A model generated the notes under the pieces. The model searched no databases, had not been told where the DNA came from, and was given only the letters and a program-made list of their open reading frames with translations. A stretch of DNA of 10,352 nt from an uncultured bacterium (lineage in GTDB: Bacteria > Fidelibacterota > Marinisomatia > Marinisomatales > UBA1611): positions 1 through 10,352 of the forward strand of contig CALKMQ010000215.1 in NCBI GenBank assembly GCA_938092125.1, in the 5' to 3' direction. Position 1 is the stretch's first letter. Each line of letters opens with the position of its first letter. The position numbers and the translations under genes were made by a program. Positions 1-7,560 of the stretch are shown here, one piece after another.

Positions 1-153
1 CTTAGACCGGGAGAGATTGTCAAACATTTAGATCTAAAAAAACCTAGATATTATGTTACATCTTCCTATGGACATTTTGGTCGGAATGGTGACAGTTTTA
101 CATGGGAACAAATTAATTTAGTTGATAAGCTTAAACTAGCTGCAAACTTATAA
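1..153 (+). CDS. metK: S-adenosylmethionine synthetase, C-terminal end (5' truncated by window)
   Basis: The window opens inside a reading frame (frame 1) that encodes 50 residues and stops at TAA 151-153. The peptide carries the C-terminal signature of MetK, which makes AdoMet from methionine and ATP in the cytoplasm: [12 protein letters not shown] at the start, then [16 protein letters not shown]. This matches the family ending, where an RP-x-x-I/L-x-x-LDL stretch precedes YGHFGR and FxWE, and the chain stops about 20 residues after WE as in other MetKs. The catalytic N-terminal and central domains lie outside the window. It sits 11 bp upstream of ahcY on the same strand, so the genes for making AdoMet and for disposing of AdoHcy are very probably co-transcribed. 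The call is firm despite the short fragment. Confidence 0.93.
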   Translation, partial: LRPGEIVKHLDLKKPRYYVTSSYGHFGRNGDSFTWEQINLVDKLKLAANL

Positions 154-164
154 AGGAAATAATT

Positions 165-1607
165 ATGTCTAATACAATAATTGATAGTTTGGTTGACTTA
201 CTACCATATAAAATTAAAGATATATCATTGGCTCAAGATGGCAGAAATGCAATTGAGATTTCAGAAAAAGAGATGCCAGGCTTGGTAGCTACAAGGAAAA
301 AATATGGTTCTGACAAACCATTGAAGGGTAAAAAAATTACAGGATCTCTTCACATGACTATAGAAACTGCGGTCTTAATCGAAACATTGGTTGAGTTAGG
401 TGCTGATGTTAGATGGGCGAGTTGTAATATCTTCTCAACTCAGGATCATGCTGCTGCTGCAATTGCGGATATTGGTGTACCTGTTTTCGCATGGAAAGGT
501 GAATCCTTAGAAGAATACTGGTGGTGTACAATGCAAGCACTGACGTGGTCAGATGGATCAGGCCCAGACTTAATTGTGGATGATGGTGGTGACGCAACTA
601 TGTTAATTCACAAAGGTTATGCTCTTGAAGAATTCTATGAAAAAAATAATTATGTTCCTGAGGTGACAACAAAAATTGAAGAGGAAATAGTTGTTGAGAA
701 ACTCATAAGGGAAGTTCTTGAAAAGAGTCCATCTCATTGGAGAAGTGTCGCTAAGAATATCATTGGTGTTTCTGAAGAAACAACTACGGGGGTACACAGA
801 TTAGTACAAATGGATAAAGATGGTCATTTATTATTTCCTGCTTACAATGTGAATGATTCAGTTACAAAATCTAAATTTGATAATGTCTATGGCTGCCGTG
901 AATCTCTTGCTGATGGCCTTAAAAGATCCTTAGATATTATGGTTGCAGGTAAGACTGTCTTAGTGTGTGGATACGGTGATACAGGTAAAGGTTCAGCTCA
1001 ATCTCTTCGAGGTTATGGCGCTAGAGTTTTAGTTTCTGAAGTTGATCCCATCTGTGCCCTGCAAGCAGCAATGGAGGGATATGAAGTCACAAGGATAGAG
1101 GATGTGATTGATCAGGTGCATATTTTTGTAACCGCAACTGGGAATAAAGATATAATTACTAAAGAGCATATGTATAATATGAGAGATCAAGCAGTCGTTT
1201 GTAATATTGGTCACTTTGATAATGAAATCCAAGTAAACGCAGTTAACGAAGATAAGAAGGTTGAAAAAGAAAATATAAAGCCTCAACTTGATCGTTACAC
1301 ATTTGAAGATGGACATCAAATATTTATGTTAGCTGAAGGAAGATTAATGAACCTTGGTTGCGCAACTGGCCATCCTAGCTTTGTTATGTCTAATTCTTTT
1401 ACAAACCAAGTGATGGCCCAAATTGCTCTAGCCAAAGATGCTCCCGAAGTGGGTGTCTACATGCTTCCAAAAGAGTTAGATGAAGAAGTTGCTAGATTGC
1501 ATCTTGATGCTCTAGGTGTTAAACTGACTGAACTTTCCGATGAACAAGCTCAATATATAGGAGTACCGAAAGAGGGACCTTTCAAGCCAAGGCATTACAG
1601 ATACTAA
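165..1607 (+). CDS. ahcY: Adenosylhomocysteinase (S-adenosyl-L-homocysteine hydrolase)
   Basis: This NAD-dependent cytoplasmic enzyme reversibly splits S-adenosylhomocysteine into adenosine and homocysteine, removing the inhibitory product of methyltransferases. At 480 aa it is the longer bacterial form, with an inserted helical segment at about residues 145-190. Family motifs run end to end: SLHMT with H63, DDGGD at 139-143, [10 protein letters not shown] at 201-210, [11 protein letters not shown] with the substrate/catalytic K235 and D239, C244 just after it, the Rossmann NAD loop GYGDTGKG at 269-276, NIGHFDNE with H350, GHPSFVMS with H403, and the C-terminal KPRHYRY that reaches the partner subunit's NAD site. 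The NAD loop has Thr where Val is commoner. The ATG at 165 is supported by AAGGA at 153-157, 7 nt upstream, which overlaps the metK stop; this is the only strong Shine-Dalgarno in the window. A terminator follows at once, making ahcY the last gene of its operon. Confidence 0.98.
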   Translation: MSNTIIDSLVDLLPYKIKDISLAQDGRNAIEISEKEMPGLVATRKKYGSDKPLKGKKITGSLHMTIETAVLIETLVELGADVRWASCNIFSTQDHAAAAIADIGVPVFAWKGESLEEYWWCTMQALTWSDGSGPDLIVDDGGDATMLIHKGYALEEFYEKNNYVPEVTTKIEEEIVVEKLIREVLEKSPSHWRSVAKNIIGVSEETTTGVHRLVQMDKDGHLLFPAYNVNDSVTKSKFDNVYGCRESLADGLKRSLDIMVAGKTVLVCGYGDTGKGSAQSLRGYGARVLVSEVDPICALQAAMEGYEVTRIEDVIDQVHIFVTATGNKDIITKEHMYNMRDQAVVCNIGHFDNEIQVNAVNEDKKVEKENIKPQLDRYTFEDGHQIFMLAEGRLMNLGCATGHPSFVMSNSFTNQVMAQIALAKDAPEVGVYMLPKELDEEVARLHLDALGVKLTELSDEQAQYIGVPKEGPFKPRHYRY

Positions 1608-1630
1608 TATAAATTAGTCGCAGAAGTATG

Positions 1631-1659
1631 AAAACCCCACATTTTTTGTGGGGTTTTTT
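1631..1659 (+). terminator. Intrinsic (Rho-independent) terminator after ahcY
   Basis: A perfect 11-bp inverted repeat (1631-1641 with 1647-1657) holds a CCCCACA/TGTGGGG core and a five-T loop, and runs straight into six Ts (1654-1659). It begins 24 bp after the ahcY stop. The A-tract on the 5' side also gives a short U-run on the other strand, so it could work both ways, but no minus-strand gene ends here. It separates the metK-ahcY operon from the lipoprotein gene. Confidence 0.92.
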
Positions 1660-1673
1660 CGTTTTGCATGTCT

Positions 1674-1679
1674 TATAAT
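1674..1679 (+). promoter_or_regulatory. Possible -10 box for the lipoprotein/barrel operon
   Basis: A perfect TATAAT lies 15 bp after the terminator tail and about 47 bp before the TTG start at 1726. No convincing -35 hexamer sits 16-18 bp upstream, because that position falls in the terminator's T-rich arm. There is a TG two bases too far upstream to form a standard extended -10. Because the terminator should stop read-through from ahcY, the downstream genes need their own promoter, and this is the best candidate in the gap. Confidence 0.4.
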
Positions 1680-1725
1680 AATTCTACAAATTCTAGAGCG
1701 GTAGTCTAATTAACTAACTATAGTT

Positions 1726-4700
1726 TTGAAGAAAAATCTGAGGAAAAATCCCACTAAGTGGAAAATAGGTAAATTGCAAGCTCTTGGAGTATTACTCCTG
1801 CTTACGCTTCCTGCATGCGATTTTGATATTCCAGAAAAATTTGAAATGCCCACGTGGTTTTTAGACATAAAGATACCTTTAGTACAGAAAAGATATGAAA
1901 TGGGAGATCTTTCAAATCCTGATTATAACATTTTTCCAACCTCCGACTCCATGGGATTTCAGATCGTTTATGAGGCTGATTTCCCATTTACATCCTTAGA
2001 TCCAGAAAATTTAAAAATTGATTTTGAAGGTGGGTATTTAGAGACGGCTATTCCTGCTACTGAAATACCAGGCGTTGATGCAAGTAGTCTAGCTCTACCT
2101 GCAATCCCGCCCTTGGCTTTTAAAATTCCTTTAGTTGTTTATGATCAATTACTATATCTTGACACGGCAATTACATTAATACCTGCATTAGACTCTGATG
2201 GTAATCCAATTCCTATATTTGGAGATGATGGTTTTACCGTTGTAGGGTTTCAAACAGATACCTTGGAGGTTCCATTTGAAGGCGTAAACTATACTGGTAC
2301 TCCATTTTCATTTCCAATAGACTCTGTAAAAACATTTTCTGCTGATTTTTATAACGCTTCTATTGCTGGACCAGCAAATAATATTTTAGATTCTCTTTTT
2401 GGGGCAATCAATAGTCAAGCACCTGTAAACCTTGGCCTTAATTCTCTTTTGCCTGATTCAGATCCTCAGTTTATAAGTAGTATTGATACAATAAATATTA
2501 GTTCGAGTGATAATAGCTCTTATGCAACAAAAATTGTTAACAGAGGAATACCAACAGATATTTCCTCTCCCTTTTCTAGATTAGTAACTGGAACAGAGGC
2601 GCTAGACGATACTGTTGTAAATCATTCAACTTCTTCGATAGCGATTGGTAATTTCCTTGATGAGACAAAAGATTTAGGTGGAGAAGGATTAGCACAGCTT
2701 TTACAAATAACAGCAGGGTTTCAACTTGATTATGCTCCGCCAGGCTCATTTGTTACCTTATATCCTCCAAATGACATAAGTGGCAATGCTCCTAGTGATT
2801 CTTTGTATATTGATTTTAGTGTTCAATTTAGCCTAGGGGGTGTAGAGAGTATGGATGTCTCTATTGATTCAGTCGGTTTAGAAGTTCCAAAGCCTGAAAT
2901 TCCTTTTGGTGCAACAGAAAACGATGATGGATCATCAACGAGCTTAGAGTTGTACAGAACAGTGCTGTCCTCAGATAATGTTCCTTTTACATCTAATAGA
3001 CTTCAAGTTTTAAACTTGACTAACACATTTCCATTTAATATAAAATTTTTAATGGATTATAAAAACTTTTTTGTACCTCAAGGAAATTTACCAGTCAAAA
3101 TTGATCAAATTTTAACTCCTGGAGAGACCTATAATTTTGATATTAGTCTCAAAGGAGACACGATGAGGGCTGCAAACCCTGACTCTGCTATTGATAAATT
3201 AGATTTAGATTTAGAAGTGAGCATACCTACGCAAAAAGTTACTATTCCATTAGATGGCTCTAGTCTTGGTGGTCTAGGTTTGACAGTTAGATTTGGATCT
3301 TTAGTATTCAAAGAATTAGAAGCTAATATAGTTCAGGGTTTTCCATCAGTTCCTCAAGATCAAGAGATGCCTCAGGGTTTTAAAGGTGCAACACTAGCTG
3401 ATGTTCGTTTAGCGCTAATAATGAAAAGCCAAATAAAGCTTCCTGTGAGAATGAATATGGATTTTACTGGAGTGGATGTTTTTGGTGATACGACAAGAAT
3501 GAGTTTTAATATTGATACTATTGGTTATCCACCAACAGATCTAGACACATCGATGACTGTAATAGAATTAAACCGTTTTGGTACACAGATTCAAATATTT
3601 GATCGGACGACTGATAGTGTAGCTTCATTTGATACGATTGTAGCTCCAGCAGCAAATCAAGGAACAATTATTGATTTAATGGCATCTAATCCAACTAAGC
3701 TTACTATTGATGCTGCTGCAAGGATTGATGGAAGAGGTACTATTGTTGCGGGTGCAGGAATAGGGGGCGGGTTTAGGTTAGTAGCACCCTTTTCATTAAT
3801 ATTGGATGAGATGGTTTTCTTATCGCAACCAACAGTTATTGAAGAGATGGACTATGAGACTAGAAACAAAATAAGAAACTCTTTAATTAGTGCTGAATTA
3901 AATTTTGACGTTACAAACGCGATGCCTATTGGTGCAGAATTATCGATGCTGCTTTCAAATAGCGAGTTTTTTCCAACAAATAATACTCCTGAGATGCTAC
4001 TCGCTTTTAGGGACACAATGGCCTTAAACCAGGGCTGGTCATTAACCGATAATGTTTATATATTAAATAAGTGTGAAGATATGGCTCCGAGTAAAGGAAA
4101 TATCTACATATATGATGTGATGACAGATTTTAATGAATGTATTGATGGTATTCCTTATATCGTTAGGTCAAATGGAAGTGGTATCGATACGGTTATTAGT
4201 TACGTTGATACTTTGTTTAAATTTATATTACCCAATCCAAACAGACTTTACACTGAGGAGGACGAGGATTCACTTGGCTTTCCAGAAGGTATGGTTGCGG
4301 AACCTGGAAATTCTTCTTACTTAACAGGACTTGACACTAATAGAGTGAGATTAATTACAGATTATGGAAATCATTATGTGATGCCAAGATTTCAGATAAA
4401 TAGTACTGATTCGGAAATGGTGTTTTTATCTATTGATGATTACCTTGAGGTGGGATCATTCATCACTTTTAAAGTAAGCAGTTCGGGAGCATTTGCCACT
4501 GCAAATTCAGAACTAGTTATTGTTTACCCAAATGGTGGACAAACTCTTTTTACTAATCAAAAATATAATATACAATGGCGTGCCTATGGAGATGATATCT
4601 CAGCGGTTGATATATACTATTCTACTTCATCTGATTCTAATCTAAACGCTTTCGCTGAGGGATACTGGACTGGTTTGAATGGCGGATTAATCGCTGAGGA

Positions 4701-4956
4701 TGTAGCAAGTATTGCAGGTCTTAATTCATTTGAGTGGGATCTTACCGGATTTGCTGAAGATGATTCTGTTCGCATAAGAATAGTTAGTAACGAAAATGTA
4801 GTTTTAGATGAGAAAACTGAGCAATATGTTAAAGCTCGAGATATAAATGGCTGGTACATAAAAACAAAAAATCCAAGTACGTTACAATCAGTTTCATCTA
4901 ACAGTAGATATTTTATAGGACCGCGCAATACTCAAAGAATTGAGAGTAGAAAATGA
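1726..4956 (+). CDS. Very large lipoprotein with C-terminal Kre9/Knh1-like domain, function unknown
   Basis: I do not recognise a named family over the full 1076 aa. The N-terminus is a lipoprotein signal: a basic stretch (KKNLRK to K16), a hydrophobic LGVLLLLTL core and lipobox L28-P29-A30-C31, with Asp at +2. Then comes PTWFLDIKIPL, of a kind I associate with FCB-group envelope proteins. The body is Asp/Ser/Pro-rich and predicted beta-strand rich, with few charged helices and only a few Cys. A module with TN-x-x-P followed by FF and P occurs twice (about 428-451 and 725-750). Residues about 928-1035 begin VYPNGGQ and include YNIQW, VDIYYS, FEWDL and VRIRIVS, the pattern of the Kre9/Knh1 (Ser-Thr-rich anchored membrane protein) beta-sandwich seen in many secreted bacterial proteins. 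The TTG start is chosen because a TAA lies in frame at 1711-1713, no upstream ATG exists, and the next TTG (1774) would remove the basic signal region. No clear ribosome-binding site precedes it. Its stop overlaps the next gene's ATG. Confidence 0.85.
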   Translation: MKKNLRKNPTKWKIGKLQALGVLLLLTLPACDFDIPEKFEMPTWFLDIKIPLVQKRYEMGDLSNPDYNIFPTSDSMGFQIVYEADFPFTSLDPENLKIDFEGGYLETAIPATEIPGVDASSLALPAIPPLAFKIPLVVYDQLLYLDTAITLIPALDSDGNPIPIFGDDGFTVVGFQTDTLEVPFEGVNYTGTPFSFPIDSVKTFSADFYNASIAGPANNILDSLFGAINSQAPVNLGLNSLLPDSDPQFISSIDTINISSSDNSSYATKIVNRGIPTDISSPFSRLVTGTEALDDTVVNHSTSSIAIGNFLDETKDLGGEGLAQLLQITAGFQLDYAPPGSFVTLYPPNDISGNAPSDSLYIDFSVQFSLGGVESMDVSIDSVGLEVPKPEIPFGATENDDGSSTSLELYRTVLSSDNVPFTSNRLQVLNLTNTFPFNIKFLMDYKNFFVPQGNLPVKIDQILTPGETYNFDISLKGDTMRAANPDSAIDKLDLDLEVSIPTQKVTIPLDGSSLGGLGLTVRFGSLVFKELEANIVQGFPSVPQDQEMPQGFKGATLADVRLALIMKSQIKLPVRMNMDFTGVDVFGDTTRMSFNIDTIGYPPTDLDTSMTVIELNRFGTQIQIFDRTTDSVASFDTIVAPAANQGTIIDLMASNPTKLTIDAAARIDGRGTIVAGAGIGGGFRLVAPFSLILDEMVFLSQPTVIEEMDYETRNKIRNSLISAELNFDVTNAMPIGAELSMLLSNSEFFPTNNTPEMLLAFRDTMALNQGWSLTDNVYILNKCEDMAPSKGNIYIYDVMTDFNECIDGIPYIVRSNGSGIDTVISYVDTLFKFILPNPNRLYTEEDEDSLGFPEGMVAEPGNSSYLTGLDTNRVRLITDYGNHYVMPRFQINSTDSEMVFLSIDDYLEVGSFITFKVSSSGAFATANSELVIVYPNGGQTLFTNQKYNIQWRAYGDDISAVDIYYSTSSDSNLNAFAEGYWTGLNGGLIAEDVASIAGLNSFEWDLTGFAEDDSVRIRIVSNENVVLDEKTEQYVKARDINGWYIKTKNPSTLQSVSSNSRYFIGPRNTQRIESRK

Positions 4957-6434
4957 GTCGGTTAATCATAAGTATAATTCTTGTTTTGTTTATTCAAATA
5001 AATGCTCAGACTAAGCGAGACCCAAGAGTTGTCGGGCTTTCCGGTGCTTATACTACTATCGCAGAAGGAATATTTTGTGTCGGTTATAATCCTGCTCTAA
5101 TTACAAGAGCGCATGATAAGCCATTTATGCTTCAGATGTATCAGTCTGATAGAGGTTTCTTAGGTAATTTTTTCTCTATTGAAAATGTCGCCCAGTTTAG
5201 TGGAGATACGCTAAATAATAAAGAAAAAGATGATCTTTTTGAAAATTTTGAAGATGGTGGGGGGGTCTCTTTTTTTCAAGACAGACACTTGCCAATTCCG
5301 TTTTTAAACTATTCAAAAGGAAACACGGCATTCACAAGTAACCTTGTTATTTTAAATAATTTTAAAATTCCACTAGGGCTATTAGAATTAGTGTTTTATG
5401 GCAATGGTGGAAAGCCTGATTTAGATATGACATTGAATCTTGAAATTCTTGGTGTTAATGAGTTTGGCTATACATTCGGAATCCCTTTTGAATCATTATC
5501 TTTTGGAGTGACTTTAAAGTACTTACAAGGCCTTTTCTATATGGGCATAGACCCAGACTCTAGCTCAGCAAACTTAATAACATCTGATATCGGTTTATAT
5601 GGTGGTGGTAAATATCTCATTCGTCAAGGTATAGGCGGTAAGGGATTCGGATTAGATTTAGGCGTAGTTACAAAAGAAATTAATGGGTGGACATTTGGAG
5701 CATCAATGATCAATGTCACAGGTACTATTGAATGGAATAAACCATCAGGTATGAAAGACTTTTTAGAAAAATATCCTGATCTTTTTGCAGGGTTTTACCC
5801 TTTTAAATGGGGTGGTCGAACGGTTCAAGATGATGAAGCTATATTATATACTTATTCTATTGATACATTAAGAGCGGATAATTTAAGTCAAGACTCCTTA
5901 TTTACGAATAAGACTGAATTTATTAAAGATACTTTAGAAAATGGAGACCCTAGAATATTTGAAACTCGTTACCCAGCATTGTTTAGATTTGGATTTTCAA
6001 AAAAAATGCCAACTTATATTGTAGCATCTGATTTAGTTGCAGGTTTTCAAGATAAATACTACGCTAGGGCTAAATGGAGATGGTCTGTTGGTTTAGAATG
6101 GACGAAAATGGAATCATTCCCTTTAAGAATTGGTTATTCTTGGGCTGGTGCAGATTTAAAAGAATTATCGATGGGTTTTGGATATAGGAAAGGCCCATTA
6201 ATATGGGATTTTGGCTTTGCTTTTCGAAATGGGACATGGCTTCATACAATGAAGGGATTCAATCTTTCTACTGGGATAACACTCACTTCTTTTGGTGGGT
6301 GGAAGACAGATAAAGAAAAAAGTAATTCTGATAAAGGCCTTAGAGGGTTTTTCAATAAATTGAAGAAAAAACGATCTAAAAAGGAAAAAGAATCTTCTGT
6401 AAAATCTACTTCCTTGCCTTCAAAAGTAGAATAA
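4953..6434 (+). CDS. Outer-membrane beta-barrel protein, PorV/DUF5723-like, with lysine-rich C-terminal tail
   Basis: The 493-aa product starts with a Sec signal peptide (MSRLIISIILVLFIQINA, likely cut before Q19). The mature start DPRVVGLSGAYTTIAEG followed by GYNPALI is typical of FCB outer-membrane barrels of the PorV/FadL/DUF5723 kind, where a G-x-x-GAY-x-x-x-A motif precedes NPA. Alternating-residue strands rich in Gly and aromatics continue to about residue 449 (for example FGVTLKYLQGLFY, WTFGASMINVTGTIEW, MGFGYRKGPLIWDFGFAFRNG). The last 43 residues (451-493) are quite different: 13 Lys and 2 Arg, including KLKKKRSKKEKE, so the protein does not end in the usual aromatic barrel signal. 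ATG 4953-4955 overlaps the lipoprotein stop as ATGA, implying translational coupling and joint function. The 3' end overlaps the convergent permease gene by 29 bp. Substrate and role are unknown; the barrel call is good, the exact family less certain. Confidence 0.8.
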   Translation: MSRLIISIILVLFIQINAQTKRDPRVVGLSGAYTTIAEGIFCVGYNPALITRAHDKPFMLQMYQSDRGFLGNFFSIENVAQFSGDTLNNKEKDDLFENFEDGGGVSFFQDRHLPIPFLNYSKGNTAFTSNLVILNNFKIPLGLLELVFYGNGGKPDLDMTLNLEILGVNEFGYTFGIPFESLSFGVTLKYLQGLFYMGIDPDSSSANLITSDIGLYGGGKYLIRQGIGGKGFGLDLGVVTKEINGWTFGASMINVTGTIEWNKPSGMKDFLEKYPDLFAGFYPFKWGGRTVQDDEAILYTYSIDTLRADNLSQDSLFTNKTEFIKDTLENGDPRIFETRYPALFRFGFSKKMPTYIVASDLVAGFQDKYYARAKWRWSVGLEWTKMESFPLRIGYSWAGADLKELSMGFGYRKGPLIWDFGFAFRNGTWLHTMKGFNLSTGITLTSFGGWKTDKEKSNSDKGLRGFFNKLKKKRSKKEKESSVKSTSLPSKVE

Positions 6435-7497
6435 TACCGCCAATTAAAAAGATAATATTACCTAACCAAGCTGATAATAGTGGTTCTAATTGTCCTTTAA
6501 ACCCCATCGATTGGCCAAATTTGATGAAAGCATAATAGCCAAATATCACAAAAACACTCATCCCTATTCCAAAAGATAGACTGTTTTTTTCTCTAAAAAC
6601 AACGAGTGGAATTCCACATAGTACAACGATAAAGTTTGTGAGCGCAAAAGAGACCTTTAAATATCTAGTAACTTCCCATTTTAAGGTTTTAACACCATTA
6701 TCTTTTAAATCGATAATCCTAGATGTCAATTCATAGTAATCTAATTCATCAGGCGAGCGAGCTTGTTTATTAATATCCTCTGGATTGAAACCAAGGTCAA
6801 TTAGTGTATCATTTTCAGAAAAATTAACATTGCTTTCAATTCCATTTTCAAAACCTCTTATTGAATAGTTTGAAAGTATCCAAAATTCAGTTTTTTTATC
6901 AAATTTAATTTTTTTCGCATCAATTCTTTGTTTAATTATATCTGATCCAAGATCAACCCAAGTTAAAGTATTACCTGTCATTGTTTTTACATTGTATTTT
7001 TCCATTCCAATGTGAATAGTCATATCTTTCTGTAAAAAAATATTTTTAAGATTACTCTTTACTTTATGTCTAGATTTCTTTTTTACGTAATCACGATCTA
7101 TTGTGTATCGTTTCTTATTACCCCATGATACTAGTTTGTTATCTAAAATAAATGAAAGTACGCTTACTGTCAATCCCGCAATTAATAGTGGGGTTGCTAA
7201 TCTATATAGGCTTATGCCAGATGATTTCATCGCTGTCCACTCGTTCCGTTTTACAATCATTCCAACACCAAAAACAGTAGATATAAGCATAGACATTGGA
7301 AGAGCAATGCTGATAAACCAGGGTATGGTATAAATGTAATAGTTAATTATTATTTTTGTTGGGACGTCATTATCAATGAAACGGTCTAAATTTTCAATAA
7401 GGTCTACAACTAGAAAAATAGCTAAGAAACCCATTAGAGAAAGTCCTAGGATACTAAAAAATTGAGAGAATAAGTATTTATCTAACTTCTGTAACAT
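6406..7497 (-). CDS. LptF/LptG (YjgP/YjgQ) family permease, closest to LptG
   Basis: This is an inner-membrane subunit of the Lpt ABC transporter, which with LptB and LptF/LptG pulls lipopolysaccharide out of the inner membrane and pushes it along the LptC-LptA bridge. The 363 aa fit the family (about 350-390) and its layout: TM1 about 9-34, TM2 about 50-80, TM3 about 100-118, a periplasmic beta domain about 119-278, then TM4 about 282-301, TM5 about 308-328 and TM6 about 339-360. IPWFISIALPMSMLIS, GMIVKRNEWTAMKSSGIS (the coupling segment facing LptB) and CGIPLVVF are characteristic; GMIVKRNE resembles the GMLAQRSE region of E. coli LptG more than LptF. The ATG at 7497-7495 follows AT-rich sequence with no Shine-Dalgarno. 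It stands alone on the minus strand, divergent from the symporter gene and convergent with the barrel gene. The F versus G assignment is not certain, so no symbol is given. Confidence 0.9.
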   Translation of the reverse strand: MLQKLDKYLFSQFFSILGLSLMGFLAIFLVVDLIENLDRFIDNDVPTKIIINYYIYTIPWFISIALPMSMLISTVFGVGMIVKRNEWTAMKSSGISLYRLATPLLIAGLTVSVLSFILDNKLVSWGNKKRYTIDRDYVKKKSRHKVKSNLKNIFLQKDMTIHIGMEKYNVKTMTGNTLTWVDLGSDIIKQRIDAKKIKFDKKTEFWILSNYSIRGFENGIESNVNFSENDTLIDLGFNPEDINKQARSPDELDYYELTSRIIDLKDNGVKTLKWEVTRYLKVSFALTNFIVVLCGIPLVVFREKNSLSFGIGMSVFVIFGYYAFIKFGQSMGFKGQLEPLLSAWLGNIIFLIGGIILLLKARK

Positions 7498-7505
7498 AAA
7501 TTTGC

Positions 7506-7534
7506 TTGTAATAACAATCTAATTTGATGATAAT
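7506..7534 (+). promoter_or_regulatory. Candidate sigma-70-type promoter for the symporter gene
   Basis: TTGTAA (7506-7511) and GATAAT (7529-7534) are separated by 17 bp, matching 4/6 and 5/6 of the housekeeping consensus. A start about 7 bp downstream would give a leader near 20 nt before ATG 7561. It lies in the 63-bp divergent gap, where a promoter is expected. Very AT-rich DNA yields such matches by chance, so confidence is moderate. I saw no equally good pair for the minus-strand permease gene. Confidence 0.45.
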
Positions 7535-7560
7535 GAAGCAATAAAAAAATAGGTTCGAGA

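Noticed and set aside
1029..1319. 96-codon minus-strand open frame, hydrophobic and Cys/Phe-rich
   Set aside because: It lies wholly inside ahcY, which has complete family conservation there. The composition is what antisense of a normal gene gives, and no ribosome-binding site is evident.
1691..1704. TCTAGAG-CGGTAG resembling TCTAGAG-GTAG near 10296 as a dispersed repeat
   Set aside because: The match is about a dozen bases with an indel, easily expected by chance in 10 kb, and the flanks do not match.
4617..4928. 103-codon minus-strand open frame opposite the Kre9-like domain
   Set aside because: It is antisense to a well-supported domain, has no signal or motif, and is best explained as a shadow of the lipoprotein gene.
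7103..7333. 76-codon plus-strand open frame
   Set aside because: It is antisense to the permease N-terminal transmembrane and coupling region, which is clearly coding on the minus strand.
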